Source: Vicinamibacteraceae bacterium
GTDB lineage: Bacteria > Acidobacteriota > Vicinamibacteria > Marinacidobacterales > Marinacidobacteraceae
NCBI GenBank assembly: GCA_012271265.1
Contig: JAAXGQ010000054.1
Coordinates: 1-40,293 of the forward strand
Reading direction: 5' to 3'
DNA length: 40,293 nucleotides
The notes under the pieces were generated by a model, which saw only the letters and a program-made list of their open reading frames with translations, had not been told where the DNA came from and searched no databases. Shown piece after piece: positions 19,614 through 28,978 of this stretch. Both the position numbers and the translations under genes were made by a program. Numbering within the stretch: position 1 is the stretch's first letter; every line of letters begins with the position of its first letter.

Positions 19614-20789
19614 ATGGACGTCTTCGTAGCCGGGGCGCGGCGCACCCCGATCGGCCGCTTCGGCGGAGCTCTCGCCGAACTCGCGGCGCCGGAGCTCGGG
19701 GGCGCGGCCGCCCGGGGCGCGCTCGCGGCGGCCGGCGTGCCCCCCCGCGAGGTCGACGAGGCCATCTTCGGCAACGCCCGCCAGGCGGGAGTGGGCCCGA
19801 ACCCGGCGCGGCAGATCGGCCGTCGCGCCGGACTCGCCGACGCCGCGCCCGCGCGCACCGTGAACCAGGCCTGCGCCTCGGGGTTGCGGGCGATTCTCGA
19901 CGCTGCCGCGGCGATCCGGCTCGGAGAGTCCCAGGTGGTGCTGGCCGGGGGGGTGGAGAGCATGAGCAACACCCCGTTCCTGCTGCCGTCGGCGCGGTGG
20001 GGGCAGCGGTTCGGGGACGCTCCGGTCGATGACGGGATGTTCCGCGATGGATTTCATTGTCCGCTCGCCGACCAGCTGATGGGGGAGACCGCCGAGACCC
20101 TCGCCGACCGCTACCAGCTGTCCCGCGCGGCGTGCGACGAGTACGCGGCGCGGAGCCAGCAGCGGGCCGAGGCGGCGCAGCGGGCCGGGCGGTTCGACGC
20201 CGAGATCGATCCGGTCGAGATTCCTTCGCGGAAGGGGCCGCTCCGGGTGGAGCGGGACGAGCATCCCCGCGCCGGGGTCACTGCGGCGTCGCTGGCGCGG
20301 CTTCGTCCGGTGTTCCGGTCCGACGGCGTCGTGCACGCCGGGAACTCCTCCGGCATTACCGATGGCGGGGCGGCGGTGGTCGTGCTTTCCGGCGCCGCCG
20401 CGAGGAGGCTCGGGGTGGAGCCGATGGCCCGCCTCGCCGGGGCGATGACGGTCGGCGTCGATCCGGCCGTCATGGGGATCGGGCCGGTGCCCGCGGTGCA
20501 GCGGCTCGTGGCGTCCACCGGCGTGGCGCTGGAGGAGGTGGAGCTGGTGGAGTTGAACGAAGCCTTCGCCCCTCAGATCCTCGCCTGCGCCGGGGACCTC
20601 GATCTCGATCCGGAGCGGCTCAATGTGAACGGGGGCGCGATCGCCCTCGGCCACCCGATCGGCGCCACCGGCGCCCGTATTGTCGTCACCCTCCTTCACG
20701 AGATGCGCCGCCGCCGCGCCCGCTACGGCATCGCCACCCTCTGCGTCAGCGGCGGCATGGGCGTCGCCGCCCTCTTCGAACGCTGCTGA
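19614..20789 (+). CDS. Acetyl-CoA acetyltransferase (thiolase)
   Basis: [81 protein letters not shown]. Start at ATG 19614 (or GTG 19608). Confidence 0.92.
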   Translation: MDVFVAGARRTPIGRFGGALAELAAPELGGAAARGALAAAGVPPREVDEAIFGNARQAGVGPNPARQIGRRAGLADAAPARTVNQACASGLRAILDAAAAIRLGESQVVLAGGVESMSNTPFLLPSARWGQRFGDAPVDDGMFRDGFHCPLADQLMGETAETLADRYQLSRAACDEYAARSQQRAEAAQRAGRFDAEIDPVEIPSRKGPLRVERDEHPRAGVTAASLARLRPVFRSDGVVHAGNSSGITDGGAAVVVLSGAAARRLGVEPMARLAGAMTVGVDPAVMGIGPVPAVQRLVASTGVALEEVELVELNEAFAPQILACAGDLDLDPERLNVNGGAIALGHPIGATGARIVVTLLHEMRRRRARYGIATLCVSGGMGVAALFERC

Positions 20790-20805
20790 CCCCCCTGGCG
20801 GGGCG

Positions 20806-21978
20806 TCAGAAGAACCAACTGAGAGAGAGGTAGGCGGTGGCGCCGGCAAGGCCGTACTCGGACGGCAGCGGGTGCGCGGGCGACCGCCGATCGTCACCGA
20901 GCCCGAAGAACGCGCCGGCGGCGAGCGAGGCGTTCTCCCCGGCAGAAAACCCGAGGCTGGGTCCGACCAGGGCGCTCGGGTCCGTCAGGTTCGCGAGCAA
21001 CAGGGCGCCCGCCGTCCACAGCGGGTGGAGTTGCCAGGAAGCCGACGCGGCGCCGGTGTGGCGCCCGAGCACCTGGAGCTCCCCCCGCTGCCAACTCGCC
21101 GATCCGAGCACCCCGACCAGGTCGGCCTCCCCGGCCAACCCAAGGCCGTCCAGCTGGTACTCCACCGCCACCGTGAGGTCGCGCTCCATCAGCCGGAACC
21201 GGCGGTCCACCCCGACCACGCTCCTGAGAGCCACCCGCTCCTCCACCCGCCGCAGGACCGCTTCCCCCCGCACAGCCCAGGCCCCGAGCGCCCCGGAGGT
21301 CGCCGCCGCCACCGCCGCGTCCCCGTACAGCGACCCCGCCCATCCGGATATCTCCCAGCCCTTCACCGTCGCCAGCCCCCGCGCCAACGCGGTGGTCTCC
21401 GGCCCCGAAGGCGAGCCGCTGCGGCTCACCACGACGTCGAACTCGCTGAGCGCCCCGGGGTAATAGCGGACCCGAACCGCGTCCACCCCGGCCCGGAACT
21501 GCCGGAAGGGATCTACCGGATGGAACGGACGAAAGGGGTCCGCCGGCGAGAGGAAGAGCGTCGTACCCCACGAAATTGCCTGCCGTCCGACCGTTACCAC
21601 CAGGTCGTCGTTTGGCTCCCAGGAGAGATGGAGCCTGTCGAACCGGTGCCGCCAGACGGCGTGCCCTTCCTCCCGCAGCGTCCACTGCAGGTCGAGCCAT
21701 TCGCCCCCGGAGGGCACGCTGCCGAGCCCGAACCCGGCGGTGGTTTCCGACCGACTCAGGGAAAGGGTGTGTTCGTAGGCGGCGTCGAGCCGGAGGGGAC
21801 CCAGATCGACATCCGTGGAGAGGCGCAGCCGGTTGAAGTGCTGGAGAAGATCGCCCCGGGTCCCGGCGATCCCCACCGTCTGGAAGTACCCGGCGACCGG
21901 CAGGTCCTCCGCCGGCGCCGGCGCGGCTAGCGCAAACAGCGCCGCAACGGGAGCCAGACCCCAACCCGCCGCCCGCAC
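20806..21978 (-). CDS. Outer-membrane beta-barrel protein
   Basis: N-terminal signal peptide, alternating amphipathic segments, VTVGRQAISWGTTLFLSPADPFRPF, and C-terminal aromatic signature AYLSLSWFF. Confidence 0.7.
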   Translation of the reverse strand: MRAAGWGLAPVAALFALAAPAPAEDLPVAGYFQTVGIAGTRGDLLQHFNRLRLSTDVDLGPLRLDAAYEHTLSLSRSETTAGFGLGSVPSGGEWLDLQWTLREEGHAVWRHRFDRLHLSWEPNDDLVVTVGRQAISWGTTLFLSPADPFRPFHPVDPFRQFRAGVDAVRVRYYPGALSEFDVVVSRSGSPSGPETTALARGLATVKGWEISGWAGSLYGDAAVAAATSGALGAWAVRGEAVLRRVEERVALRSVVGVDRRFRLMERDLTVAVEYQLDGLGLAGEADLVGVLGSASWQRGELQVLGRHTGAASASWQLHPLWTAGALLLANLTDPSALVGPSLGFSAGENASLAAGAFFGLGDDRRSPAHPLPSEYGLAGATAYLSLSWFF

Positions 21979-21981
21979 CGC

Positions 21982-22683
21982 TCAGCCGCGCGCTTCGTCC
22001 GAAGCGACCGCCCCGTCCACGATCCGGATCAGCCGCCGGGCCCGCTGCATGACGCGGGTGTCGTGCGTGGCGAAGACGAACGTGACCCCAAGCTCGCGGT
22101 TCAGCTCCGCCATGACCTCGAGCAGCGCGTCGCTCGCGGCCGAATCCAGGTTCGCGGTGGGTTCGTCGGCGAGCACCAGCGCCGGCTGTCCGGCCACGGC
22201 GCGCACCACCGCGACCCGCTGCTGCTGACCGCCGGAGAGCTTTCCCGGGCGCCGATCCTCGAGCCCCTCCATGCCGGTGCGGAGGAACAGCTCCCGAACC
22301 CGGGCCCGGCGCTCTTCGAGCCCGACCCCCTGGAGCAGCATCGGAAGTTCCGCGTTTTCGAGAGCGCTCAGCACCGGGAGGAGGTTGTACGCCTGGAAAA
22401 CGAAGCCGATGTGGCGCAGACGGAGAGCGGCGAGTTCGTGGTTGCCGAGGGGGCTGAGCGCCTGACCGGCGACGTGGATCTCCCCGCGCGACGGGCGGGT
22501 GAGGCCTCCGATGAGGTTGAGCAGCGTCGTCTTCCCCGAGCCGGAGGGGCCGGCCAGCGCCGTGAATTCGCCGCGCTCGAACCTCAGGCTGACATCGCGA
22601 ACCGCCTGCACCTCCTCAGCCTCCTGGCGAAAGATCTTCCAGACGGCTTCGGTCCGGACGGCGGGGGTCGATGTTCGGTGCAC
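21982..22683 (-). CDS. ABC transporter ATP-binding protein (LolD/MacB-type)
   Basis: Walker A GPSGSGKTTLLNLIGGL, signature LSGGQQQRVAVVRA, Walker B ALVLADEPTANLD. Confidence 0.93.
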   Translation of the reverse strand: MHRTSTPAVRTEAVWKIFRQEAEEVQAVRDVSLRFERGEFTALAGPSGSGKTTLLNLIGGLTRPSRGEIHVAGQALSPLGNHELAALRLRHIGFVFQAYNLLPVLSALENAELPMLLQGVGLEERRARVRELFLRTGMEGLEDRRPGKLSGGQQQRVAVVRAVAGQPALVLADEPTANLDSAASDALLEVMAELNRELGVTFVFATHDTRVMQRARRLIRIVDGAVASDEARG

Positions 22684-22699
22684 GCGGTCTCCCTTCGGG

Positions 22700-23992
22700 T
22701 CAGCGCTCGAATTTCATGGCTTCGGCCACGTCGATGCGGGCCGCCCGGAAGGCCGGGTAGAGGGAGGCGACGATCCCCATCACGAGGATGAAGGCGGTGA
22801 TCTGGATCAGCCGCGTGGTCGAAAAGAGCGGGATGACGACCGGATCCACCAGGACCCCGGAGAACGTCATCTCGTCCATGTTCTGCATCATCGCGGTCAT
22901 GTCCAGGCCGTCGCCGAAGAAGCCCCAGGTGACGATCACTCCGAGCACCGCCCCAAGCAGCCCGCTTGCCGCGGTAAGCGTCAGTCCCTCGATCATCACC
23001 ACCGCTCCGGTCTGGCGCGGAGTCAGGCCGAGCGCCTGCAGGACCCCGAACTCCCGCCTCCGGTACATCACCGACATGAGCACGGTGTTCACGATGCCGA
23101 ACCCGATGATCAGAAAGAGGAGGCCCTGCATCAGGTAGTTGCCGAAGTCGTCGATGGTGATCGCGGCGGCCAGGGCCGGTTCCGATTCGCGCCAGCTCAT
23201 GACCCGTACCACCCCCCGGGCGACCGGCTCGGCGAGCGCGTCCTCGAGGTGGGCTTGGACCCGTCCGGTGGCCGCACTCTCGTTCAGCAGCACGCCGAAC
23301 CCGGTCACGCTTGCCTCCGAGCCGAGCCACGCCCCGGCGGTGGCGAGCGGCATGTGGAGGAGCGTCTGGTCCACTTCCGGCACCCCGCTGCGGTAGATGC
23401 CCACAACGCGCAGGAGTTGCCCGGCGATGTCTCCGGCGGCGTCCTGGGCCTGCACCACGAAGCGCGATCCCAGGCGCAGGCCGAGGCTGTCGGCAAGCGC
23501 GGCCCCGACGCACGCCGCGAGCCGGTCATCGGCCTCCAGGTAGCGGCCTTCGACGAGCTGGTCGTCCACCATCCCGTAGTCGGCCTCGAGGGGCGGATCC
23601 ACGGCGGCGATCTCCACCGGCCGGGCGCCGGCCGCCGAGCTGGCGAGACCGCTGATCCGCAGCTTGGCGGAGGTGGCGACCACGTTTCCCGCCACCTCCG
23701 GAGACCGCATCGCGGCCTCGGCCGCCTCGCGGACGGCCGGCGGCAGCCGGTCCTCGATCCGGCGGCTGAGCCGGTATTCCGGCCGCTCGATGCTCACGTG
23801 GCCGCTGCCGAGCCGCACTCCCGACTCGATCCACTGCTCGTGCGTTCCGTCCCCGAGCGAGACGCTGAAGATGAGCAGGATCCCGCCGATCACCATCGCC
23901 GAGGCCGTGAGGACGGTGCGGCGAAGCTGTCGGCGCAGGTTCCGGAGCGCCAGAACGACGAGGACCCGGAGCCTCATGGGGCCGGGGCTCAT
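22700..23992 (-). CDS. ABC transporter permease (FtsX/MacB-type)
   Basis: N-terminal [28 protein letters not shown], large extracytoplasmic domain, three C-terminal TMs ([30 protein letters not shown]). Confidence 0.9.
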   Translation of the reverse strand: MSPGPMRLRVLVVLALRNLRRQLRRTVLTASAMVIGGILLIFSVSLGDGTHEQWIESGVRLGSGHVSIERPEYRLSRRIEDRLPPAVREAAEAAMRSPEVAGNVVATSAKLRISGLASSAAGARPVEIAAVDPPLEADYGMVDDQLVEGRYLEADDRLAACVGAALADSLGLRLGSRFVVQAQDAAGDIAGQLLRVVGIYRSGVPEVDQTLLHMPLATAGAWLGSEASVTGFGVLLNESAATGRVQAHLEDALAEPVARGVVRVMSWRESEPALAAAITIDDFGNYLMQGLLFLIIGFGIVNTVLMSVMYRRREFGVLQALGLTPRQTGAVVMIEGLTLTAASGLLGAVLGVIVTWGFFGDGLDMTAMMQNMDEMTFSGVLVDPVVIPLFSTTRLIQITAFILVMGIVASLYPAFRAARIDVAEAMKFER

Positions 23993-23997
23993 GCCGC

Positions 23998-25257
23998 TCA
24001 GACTCCGGAGAGGGTGTCGGCGGGAGGAACCCTCGCGGCGCGCACCGCCGGGTAGAGGGCGGCGAGGAGCGCGGTAAGGACCAGCCCCACCGTAGCCCAG
24101 GTCCACGCCGGAATGTTGGGCTCGATCCTGAGGCTGGGAGTGAGCAGCGCGCCCTGCAGGGTGACGTTGCCGTAGAGCCAGTCGAGGTTCAGCGGCGCGG
24201 CGTGGAGCCAAGCCATCGGCGGGAGGATGAGCGCGGCTCCGACGGCGACGCTGACGGCGCCGATCGCCACCGCCTCCCCGAGAACGCTGGCCACGACCGA
24301 TGCCGGGGTGGCGCCCAGCGCGAGCAGCACCGCGAACTCGCGGCGGCGCTCGAAGGTGGCCATCAGCATCGTGTTCGCGATGCCGAAGCTCGCCACCGCG
24401 AAGATGATCACGATGAAGATCCAGTACATCGAGTCCGCGAGGGATACGTACTCGCTGAGCACCGGGTTCAACTCCGGCCAGGGCGCGACGTCGAGGCCCC
24501 GGGCTTCGGCGCCGAGAGCGCCGGCGAGGCGCGCCGCGGTGGTGGTCGCGGTCGCGGGGTCCCCGGTGGCCACGGCGATCTCGTGGATGCGGGCGGGGTC
24601 GAGCACCAGCAACGTCTGCAGGTCGCCGATCGGCATGACCAGGGTCGCGGCGTCGAACTCGGCGAGGCCGGTGCGGAACATGCCCGCGACCGTGTAGAGG
24701 TCGTTCGCCATCGAGCCATCGGCGGCGGAACCGACGACGACGACTTCGCCTCCCTCGGCAACGCCGAGCTGGCGCGCCATCTCCTCGCCGATGACCACCT
24801 CGTTCGCGCCGGGCTCCGGCAGCCGTCCGCTCACCAGCGGATCCAGGAAGCGTGAGACCACGGTTTCGCGTCGGGGCGCCACCCCCATCAGGATGCCGGC
24901 GCTCGTCGCCTCGCCGGAACTCACGAGCCCGCCGGCGAAGACCCGGGGCGCCGCGGCCACGACCGCGGAGTCGCGGGTGATCGTGGCCAGAAGGGACTCG
25001 AAGTCGGCGCCGTCCCGCCCGCCGATCGTGTCGTAGAGACTGCGATCGGGGCGGTAGCCGGCGTCATGGATCTCGATCTGGCCGCTGACCAGGCCGGTGG
25101 CGTTCTCGACGAGTTCGGCAGTGATCCCTCCGGCCCAGCCGACCATGAAGACCACGCTGCAGTAGCCGACCGCGAGCCCCATCGCGGTCAGCACGGTCCG
25201 GCGCCGGTTTCGGCCCAGGTTGCGCCAGCCGATGCGCCACCAGGGGGCGCGCTGCAT
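23998..25257 (-). CDS. ABC transporter permease (FtsX/MacB-type), second copy
   Basis: WRIGWRNLGRNRRRTVLTAMGLAVGYCSVVFMVGW; FGIANTMLMATFERRREFAVLLALGATP. Confidence 0.9.
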   Translation of the reverse strand: MQRAPWWRIGWRNLGRNRRRTVLTAMGLAVGYCSVVFMVGWAGGITAELVENATGLVSGQIEIHDAGYRPDRSLYDTIGGRDGADFESLLATITRDSAVVAAAPRVFAGGLVSSGEATSAGILMGVAPRRETVVSRFLDPLVSGRLPEPGANEVVIGEEMARQLGVAEGGEVVVVGSAADGSMANDLYTVAGMFRTGLAEFDAATLVMPIGDLQTLLVLDPARIHEIAVATGDPATATTTAARLAGALGAEARGLDVAPWPELNPVLSEYVSLADSMYWIFIVIIFAVASFGIANTMLMATFERRREFAVLLALGATPASVVASVLGEAVAIGAVSVAVGAALILPPMAWLHAAPLNLDWLYGNVTLQGALLTPSLRIEPNIPAWTWATVGLVLTALLAALYPAVRAARVPPADTLSGV

Positions 25258-25263
25258 GGGGCG

Positions 25264-26052
25264 CTACCGACCGCGCTGCAGGTTTCGCAGCGAGAAGAAG
25301 GACGCGTCGATCTCGATGTCGAACTCCAGTTCCTCGTAACGGATCGCGGTGCGCTCCTCCGGCTTGTCGGCGGGGATCATGACGATGGCCAAGGGCAGGG
25401 TACGACCCCCCATCCGCCCGTACTCGCCGTACTCCATGGTGCGCGCCAGAACGCCGTCCTCGTCGTAGAACTTCGCCCGCCGCGGAAGCACGCCCTCCTT
25501 GGCGATGCGGTACTCGATCCGGCCCCAGACGACCGGCGCCTCCGGCTTCGGGGTCAGGATGAAGTCCCAGACGGCCCCCTCGCCGTCATACCCCTCGAAG
25601 CCGACCTCGATGTCGTAGTCCTCGATGAGACGGCTGTCCTTCACCAGGTCGTCGTTGGTGAAGTGGGAGCCCATCCACGCGCCGCCCATCATCGAGGCGG
25701 GAACCTTGATCGTGCGGTCCACCTTGGGGAGGTAGTTCCAGATGTCCCGGTCGGCCTTCAGCGTGGCGACGCCGGCGTCCTTCCGGGGAGCGCGGAGGCG
25801 GACCAGGGAGTAGTCGGCGCCGAGTGACCAGATCTCCATGGTCATCTCGCGTTCCCAGTGCTCGGTCACGACCTCCATGGTTGCCACCCCTCGGCTCGAA
25901 TCCCCGCGCATCATCCGGTCGGCGCGGTCGATGATCTCCAGAGGATCGGTCTGGGCGCCGCCGGTCGAGGCCAGAGGGAGCGCGAGGAGCGTCGCTGCTG
26001 CCACCCGACGAGCGGCGGTGGCGGCCGCTGTTTGCTGGCTCTTGCGACCCAT
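25264..26052 (-). CDS. Outer membrane lipoprotein-sorting protein (LolA-like)
   Basis: Signal peptide; MTMEIWSLGADYSLVRLRAPRKDAGVATLKADRDIWNYLPKVDRTIKVPASMMGGAWMGSHFTNDDLVKDS is typical of the periplasmic family found with FtsX-type permeases. Confidence 0.87.
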   Translation of the reverse strand: MGRKSQQTAAATAARRVAAATLLALPLASTGGAQTDPLEIIDRADRMMRGDSSRGVATMEVVTEHWEREMTMEIWSLGADYSLVRLRAPRKDAGVATLKADRDIWNYLPKVDRTIKVPASMMGGAWMGSHFTNDDLVKDSRLIEDYDIEVGFEGYDGEGAVWDFILTPKPEAPVVWGRIEYRIAKEGVLPRRAKFYDEDGVLARTMEYGEYGRMGGRTLPLAIVMIPADKPEERTAIRYEELEFDIEIDASFFSLRNLQRGR

Positions 26053-26104
26053 TCGGCCCGATGCTAGCACCGGGTTGACACTGGGCAGCGGGGGGCGGCG
26101 CAGC

Positions 26105-26330
26105 TCGCCCCGTCCATCGACAACCAGGCGGTTCGGATAACTGTGGAGGCAGCCCCGCGTCCCCTGCACCAGGGGGATGCGGCTGTAGCGGCGAGGCAGG
26201 TTCGTGTTGTGGACCACGGTGATCGTCCGGTCCTCCCCGGTTCGCTCCGGATCAGGCTCGGGTTCACGTCGCCGAGGGCGAACCACCTCTTCAAGTGTCG
26301 GAACGTGTCACTCAAGTGCGGCCCTGACCG
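26105..26330 (-). pseudogene. Truncated, frameshifted GH109-like (Gfo/Idh/MocA-fold) fragment
   Basis: Frame 1 reads KRWFALGDVNPSLIRSEPG (to about 26237), then frame 2 EDRTITVVHNTNLPRRYSRIPLVQGTRGCLHSYPNRLVVDG (from about 26235); together they resemble the GH109 block ALGDVN.SLIRT..GRTI.V.HDT..PRPYSR...VQGTKG....YP. No flanking continuation. Confidence 0.65.
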
Positions 26331-26669
26331 CCGCCGGGATCCCGAAGGCGAGATTCCGTCCCGGCCGGAGCCGATGGCCCGGCCCGGCCGGAGCCGATCC
26401 CCCGCGCGGCGCACGTCGGCGACTTCCGGTCCCAGAGGCCTTCGATCCCGACCTGCGAGCCCCTCCGGTCTACGCGAACACGTCCCGGATGGAGGTCCTG
26501 ACCCGCGCCTCGACGTCCAGGGGGCGCGAAGTCCCTCCACCTGAGGTCACTCCATCCTCGGGGCGTAGTCGTGATCGGCTCCCGTCCGGAGCGCCGGGGA
26601 GTCGGATCTCCAGATCACCCGGGCCGTCCGTTTCGCGAGTTTCGGGGCGGCGTACACGTATCGCTGGTC

Positions 26670-27431
26670 CTACTCGCGATAGATCCGGCGGAAGAAGTCC
26701 CCGAAGCGAAGGGGGCTGCCGTTCGGCGGCCAGTCGCTGGCGATCGAGGCCGTGCTCGGATGAACCATCGCGAGCGCCAACGCCTCATAGCGGGTGAAGT
26801 CGTTGCGAATGCCAAGGCGCCCGGTGAGCCCGCGCAGGACCCGGTGATAGCGCCGGATCGGTTCCGCAACCCCTCCGTCCATCCGGAGAGCGACATCGCT
26901 GGTGGCGACCCTTCCGTGGCGGTCTCGGGTCAGGAGCCCCAGGTCTTCATCGCGACAGGGCCCTTCCTTGTTGGCTCTGAGCACATGGAAGAATCCGTAC
27001 ACGAGGTTGGGGTAGGCGATGTGAAGGTTGGTGCAGTCCCCGACCGCCTCCTCCATGCGGTTCGTCAGGTTGCGAAACGCCTTCAGCGTGCCCTTGATCG
27101 ACACCACGAGGCAGGGCCCCACTTCCGGCTTCGCCACGGCGACATCCACATCCTTGGTCTTGAGCCCCCCGAGGATCGTTCGCTCCCCCGAACCTCCGCG
27201 GTCCGGATTCAGGGTCAGCAGGAGCCTCCTGCCCCGCCCACTCACGGCGAACGGAGGGCGGGGGGTGATTTCGTCAGGATGGAATCCGCCTTCCACGACG
27301 AGACGGCACGCCGCGTACCAATGGAGGGGGCGGATGTGCGCCTGGCTCTGGTGGGGCCCTGTCGGGTAGACGAAGGCCCGCAACGCGTCGGAGAGCGAGA
27401 TCCACTGGCAAGGATGGGCAGGCTCAGCCAC
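26670..27431 (-). CDS. Putative type II restriction endonuclease-like protein (uncharacterised)
   Basis: GTG start overlaps the end of the methyltransferase gene; contains GLKTKDVDVAVAKPEVGPCLVVSIKGTLKAFRNLTNRMEEAVGDCTNLHIAYPNLVYGFFHVL, a plausible PD-(D/E)XK-like core. Function inferred mainly from context. Confidence 0.5.
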   Translation of the reverse strand: MAEPAHPCQWISLSDALRAFVYPTGPHQSQAHIRPLHWYAACRLVVEGGFHPDEITPRPPFAVSGRGRRLLLTLNPDRGGSGERTILGGLKTKDVDVAVAKPEVGPCLVVSIKGTLKAFRNLTNRMEEAVGDCTNLHIAYPNLVYGFFHVLRANKEGPCRDEDLGLLTRDRHGRVATSDVALRMDGGVAEPIRRYHRVLRGLTGRLGIRNDFTRYEALALAMVHPSTASIASDWPPNGSPLRFGDFFRRIYRE

Positions 27432-28905
27432 GGCGCCTCCACTTCTGCAACCGTCCGGTCCCCTGACGAAACAGCCGGTCCGACTCGTCCGGGAGTTCCT
27501 GCGCCGTGACAGCGACCCGGAGGGCTTCCCGCGGTTCCAGCTTGAGCACCCCACCTCCGAGCGGATGGCCCTCGACTTCGCAACTGAGCGCGGTCAGCGG
27601 GGTGCGCCACTGCCGACACAGCATGCGCGGGGCGATGGACTGCGGGAGCAATCCTCCGTTCCGGAGATGCACTGCGTGAACAGCATTCGCGCAGACGCAG
27701 CCGGCCCGGTTTTCGACGAGTCGCGGCGTGTCGGTGCTCAGGTAGCTGAGAAACAGATGGGGCGCCTTGGCCTGAGGCACGGCGTACCAGGGGTTGCGAA
27801 TCCGGCACTTGTAGCGCTGGCGCGCCGTCTGGCCTGCCTCGGAGTCGAGATGGCGGCGGACTCCCGGCGCCTCTGCAGATGCGGCGTCGAGGCGCAGGAG
27901 GAAGTTCGGAGCGTCGTCAGCGCGCCATTGCGCCACGGTCTGCTCAGTCACGGCGCCGTTGCCGAGATCCCGTCCGCTCCTGACGGTCGGCTCCAGCAGG
28001 GCCTCAGGAATTTGCAGCTGCTGTGCCCGAGACGGGCGCAGGTGAAAGAAACGGTTGTCCCCGGAGACGTACCCGATTCCCACGCGAGCGATCCTGCCGA
28101 GCGTCGTCGTCCCGCCGAGCTCCACTGCATCCCGGTATGCCGCCCGAACCGTCCAGGGGAGCAGGAAGGGGCGTAGCCGGCGTCCCCATCGTCGCCATGC
28201 CGCGAGCGATACGGTCTCCGCGGGCGTCGCGTCCGCGTTCGTCTGGAAGCGGTCGAGGATCGCAAACTCCAGCGCGTCGGTGCTGCCTCCGAATCCGTCG
28301 GCAAACAGCAGCCAGGTGTTCTCGGAGAGCGCCGGGAACAGCTTTTGCCGGATTGCCGCAATGCGCAGTCGCGCGAACCTCGTGGCGAACCAGGCGACCA
28401 GGGGGGCTGCGTACGGCGCGTGGCCGATCTCTGCGGGGACGACGAAGGCCATGCGGCCGCCTGGGCGGAGCAGCGAGGCGGTTGCCACCAAGTACGGCGC
28501 CCAGGAAGAGGCCAGACCCGAGAATTGGACCCCCTGAGCCGCGGCAAGCGTCCTCGCCCGCTGACGAGTCCTGCCTGAGAACCGCTGATATCGGATGAAC
28601 GGTGGATTCCCGGCGGCGCACTCAAACCGAGAGGAAGTCCCCGCCGCCCACTCGAAGAAGTCGGAACAGACCAGGGTGCTGTGCGGCGCGGTTCCGGATG
28701 CCGCAGTGATGGCCTCCGGGTCGCAGTCGACGCCGGCGGCGCGCGAGTGCCGAGCGAGGAAGCGACCGTCGCCGCAAGCCGGATCGAGCAGGCGGTCGCC
28801 AGGCCGGCGAACCGCCCAGGCGACGAGCGCCGCAACGACCTCGGGCGGCGTGTACCAGGCGCCGAGCGCCTTCTGGTGCGCGGGGCTCATCGCGGGCAGC
28901 GGCAT
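27424..28905 (-). CDS. N6-adenine-specific DNA methyltransferase (gamma/TaqI-like)
   Basis: Motif X HQKALGAWYTPPEVVAALV, motif I LLDPACGDGRFLARH, motif IV AAGNPPFIRYQRF, long C-terminal recognition-type region. Start 28905 or 28890. Confidence 0.87.
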   Translation of the reverse strand: MPLPAMSPAHQKALGAWYTPPEVVAALVAWAVRRPGDRLLDPACGDGRFLARHSRAAGVDCDPEAITAASGTAPHSTLVCSDFFEWAAGTSSRFECAAGNPPFIRYQRFSGRTRQRARTLAAAQGVQFSGLASSWAPYLVATASLLRPGGRMAFVVPAEIGHAPYAAPLVAWFATRFARLRIAAIRQKLFPALSENTWLLFADGFGGSTDALEFAILDRFQTNADATPAETVSLAAWRRWGRRLRPFLLPWTVRAAYRDAVELGGTTTLGRIARVGIGYVSGDNRFFHLRPSRAQQLQIPEALLEPTVRSGRDLGNGAVTEQTVAQWRADDAPNFLLRLDAASAEAPGVRRHLDSEAGQTARQRYKCRIRNPWYAVPQAKAPHLFLSYLSTDTPRLVENRAGCVCANAVHAVHLRNGGLLPQSIAPRMLCRQWRTPLTALSCEVEGHPLGGGVLKLEPREALRVAVTAQELPDESDRLFRQGTGRLQKWRRRG

Positions 28906-28978
28906 GACCCGACAAGATACATGCGTCCCGGGACAAAATCTGACATCCTGCCCAGTTTTCCTGCGGGCGCAAACTCCG

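Noticed and set aside
26400-26672. Possible coding remnants on the plus strand (PPVYANTSRMEVLT, DUF3467-like; VRFASFGAAYTYRWSYSR*)
   Set aside because: Too short and frame-broken to assign; resemblance is weak. Noted only as supporting a decayed region.
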